A stretch of DNA of 6,048 nt from Lentimicrobiaceae bacterium. GTDB taxonomy: Bacteria > Bacteroidota > Bacteroidia > Bacteroidales > Lentimicrobiaceae. Of the stretch, positions 5,258 to 6,048 are shown piece by piece. Under the pieces are notes generated by a model, which ran no database searches, was not told where the DNA came from, and saw only the letters and a list, made by a program, of their open reading frames with translations. Made by a program: the position numbers and the translations under genes. The stretch lies in the NCBI GenBank assembly GCA_028697695.1, contig JAQVEI010000160.1:1-6048 (forward strand). Reading direction: 5' to 3'. Within the stretch, counting starts at the first letter, position 1. Every line of letters starts with the position of its first letter.

Positions 5258-6048
5258 TCTCTACCTGCACTTTAGCGCCATCAAGCAAACGGCCCTGCCC
5301 GCTAACGATGATATTATCACCGGGTTTTAGCTCATCGGCAATTACCTCAACCAGGTCGTCATAACGCGCACCCAGCGTAACAAACACCCGCCGCGCTATA
5401 CCATTGTTTTCAACGAAAAGATAGCGATCGTTGGAGCCCTGCATTTTTAGGACAGCTATGGCCGGCAGAAGTAAGGCCTCAACCTTATCAAAGTCAATGG
5501 AAATACGGTTAAACATACCGGGCCTCAACAAACCATCGCGGTTATCTATTTGTATTTCGATATTGAAAGTTCTGCTGCCAGGATCAATGGTTGGATAAAT
5601 ATTGAATATTTTACCTTCAATACTTTTGTCAGGATATAAGTCGCTCTTTACGCGCGCTGTCATCCCTTTTTTCACCCTTGGAAAGTACACTTCCGATATG
5701 GGAACTATGGTTTTCAGCTTATCTATTTGCACCAGCGATACAATAGCAGCCTTACCTATTTGCGGCAAAGGGGCCCCCGAATACATTTCGCCGGCTTCGT
5801 AATATTTTCCTGAAATAACGCCGCTGAAAGGTGCCCTTAGCTGGGTGTTTTCTTTTAAAAAGTTGACATTGCTTCGGGCTATTTCCAATTGCGATTTCAA
5901 CTGATCATATTGTTGTTGTGGCACACTGCCCACTTTCTGCAGTGTATCGAAACGCCTAAAATCTATCTCGAGATTTTTAAGCTGGATTTCGGCCTGATGC
6001 AACTGAGTTTTATCCATCTGGACGATTAAATCGCCCTGCCTCACCCTG
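5253..6048 (-). CDS. Periplasmic adaptor subunit of RND efflux pump (membrane fusion protein, AcrA/HlyD type), 3' part
   Basis: The frame is open to the right edge, with 264 residues seen; signal or lipid anchor and the first half-lipoyl domain lie outside. The GTG at 6044 is internal, not a start. Fragment order: end of first half-lipoyl (RVRQGDLIVQMD, 1-12), alpha-helical hairpin (about 13-66, tip at VGSVP), second half-lipoyl (QLRAPFSGVISG, 69-80), beta-barrel (about 100-185, with VKKGMTARV and GLLRPGMF), and membrane-proximal domain to the C-terminal VQVEK. It would bridge the permease and a TolC-like channel. The hairpin looks short, about 25 residues per helix, and the channel-docking R-x3-L-x6-S motif reads R32-L36-P43, with proline for serine. 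It precedes the permease by 38 bp on the same strand, surely one operon. Confidence 0.94.
   Translation of the reverse strand, partial: RVRQGDLIVQMDKTQLHQAEIQLKNLEIDFRRFDTLQKVGSVPQQQYDQLKSQLEIARSNVNFLKENTQLRAPFSGVISGKYYEAGEMYSGAPLPQIGKAAIVSLVQIDKLKTIVPISEVYFPRVKKGMTARVKSDLYPDKSIEGKIFNIYPTIDPGSRTFNIEIQIDNRDGLLRPGMFNRISIDFDKVEALLLPAIAVLKMQGSNDRYLFVENNGIARRVFVTLGARYDDLVEVIADELKPGDNIIVSGQGRLLDGAKVQVEK

Noticed and set aside
6042..6044. GTG as start of the adaptor gene
   Set aside because: The frame stays open to the window edge and the residues here belong to the first half-lipoyl domain, so the true start lies outside the window.

Overview
The window looks like chromosomal DNA of a Bacteroidetes (Bacteroidota) bacterium, probably of the Bacteroidia. 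Three things point there: the small PII-like protein encoded directly after an RND efflux pump, an arrangement I know from that phylum (PG0541 family); the A/T-rich starts mostly without Shine-Dalgarno sites; and an exact match to the Bacteroidetes -7 promoter motif TAnnTTTG upstream of the pssA-like gene. No mobile element, rRNA, tRNA or CRISPR array is visible. The layout is that of an ordinary chromosomal region.

Left part (1-1548). A phosphatidylserine synthase gene (pssA-like, minus strand) starts at 319 and runs off the left edge. Diverging from it is a two-gene plus-strand unit (about 559-1284 and 1300-1548). It encodes two soluble-looking proteins of 241 and 82 residues that I cannot assign to a family. 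The divergent gap holds the candidate pssA promoter and a 12-bp Crp/Fnr-like palindrome. A 113-bp gap (1549-1661) then separates this unit from the convergent minus-strand operon. It contains only a weak hairpin.

Right part (1662-6048, minus strand, read right to left). This is a tripartite efflux operon: the 3' part of a periplasmic adaptor (membrane fusion protein) gene entering from the right edge, a complete 1039-residue AcrB-type RND permease with all proton-relay residues, and a 97-residue PII-like PG0541-type protein. The adaptor and pump would form the inner-membrane and periplasmic part of a drug/proton antiporter that docks on a TolC-like outer-membrane channel. No channel gene is in the window. 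The PII-like protein is a plausible cytoplasmic partner or regulator of the pump.

The least explained stretch is the 139 bp between the permease and the PII-like gene. It carries three inverted repeats and a local hairpin, two of them mutually exclusive pairings. It also holds an intact 47-codon frame whose start overlaps the permease stop (TAATG) and whose stop overlaps the next start (ATGA). Either reading, a tiny coupled protein or a structured RNA controlling the downstream gene, would be new to me. I found no clearly novel multi-gene system. The unassigned plus-strand gene pair and this intercistronic region are the best candidates for follow-up.
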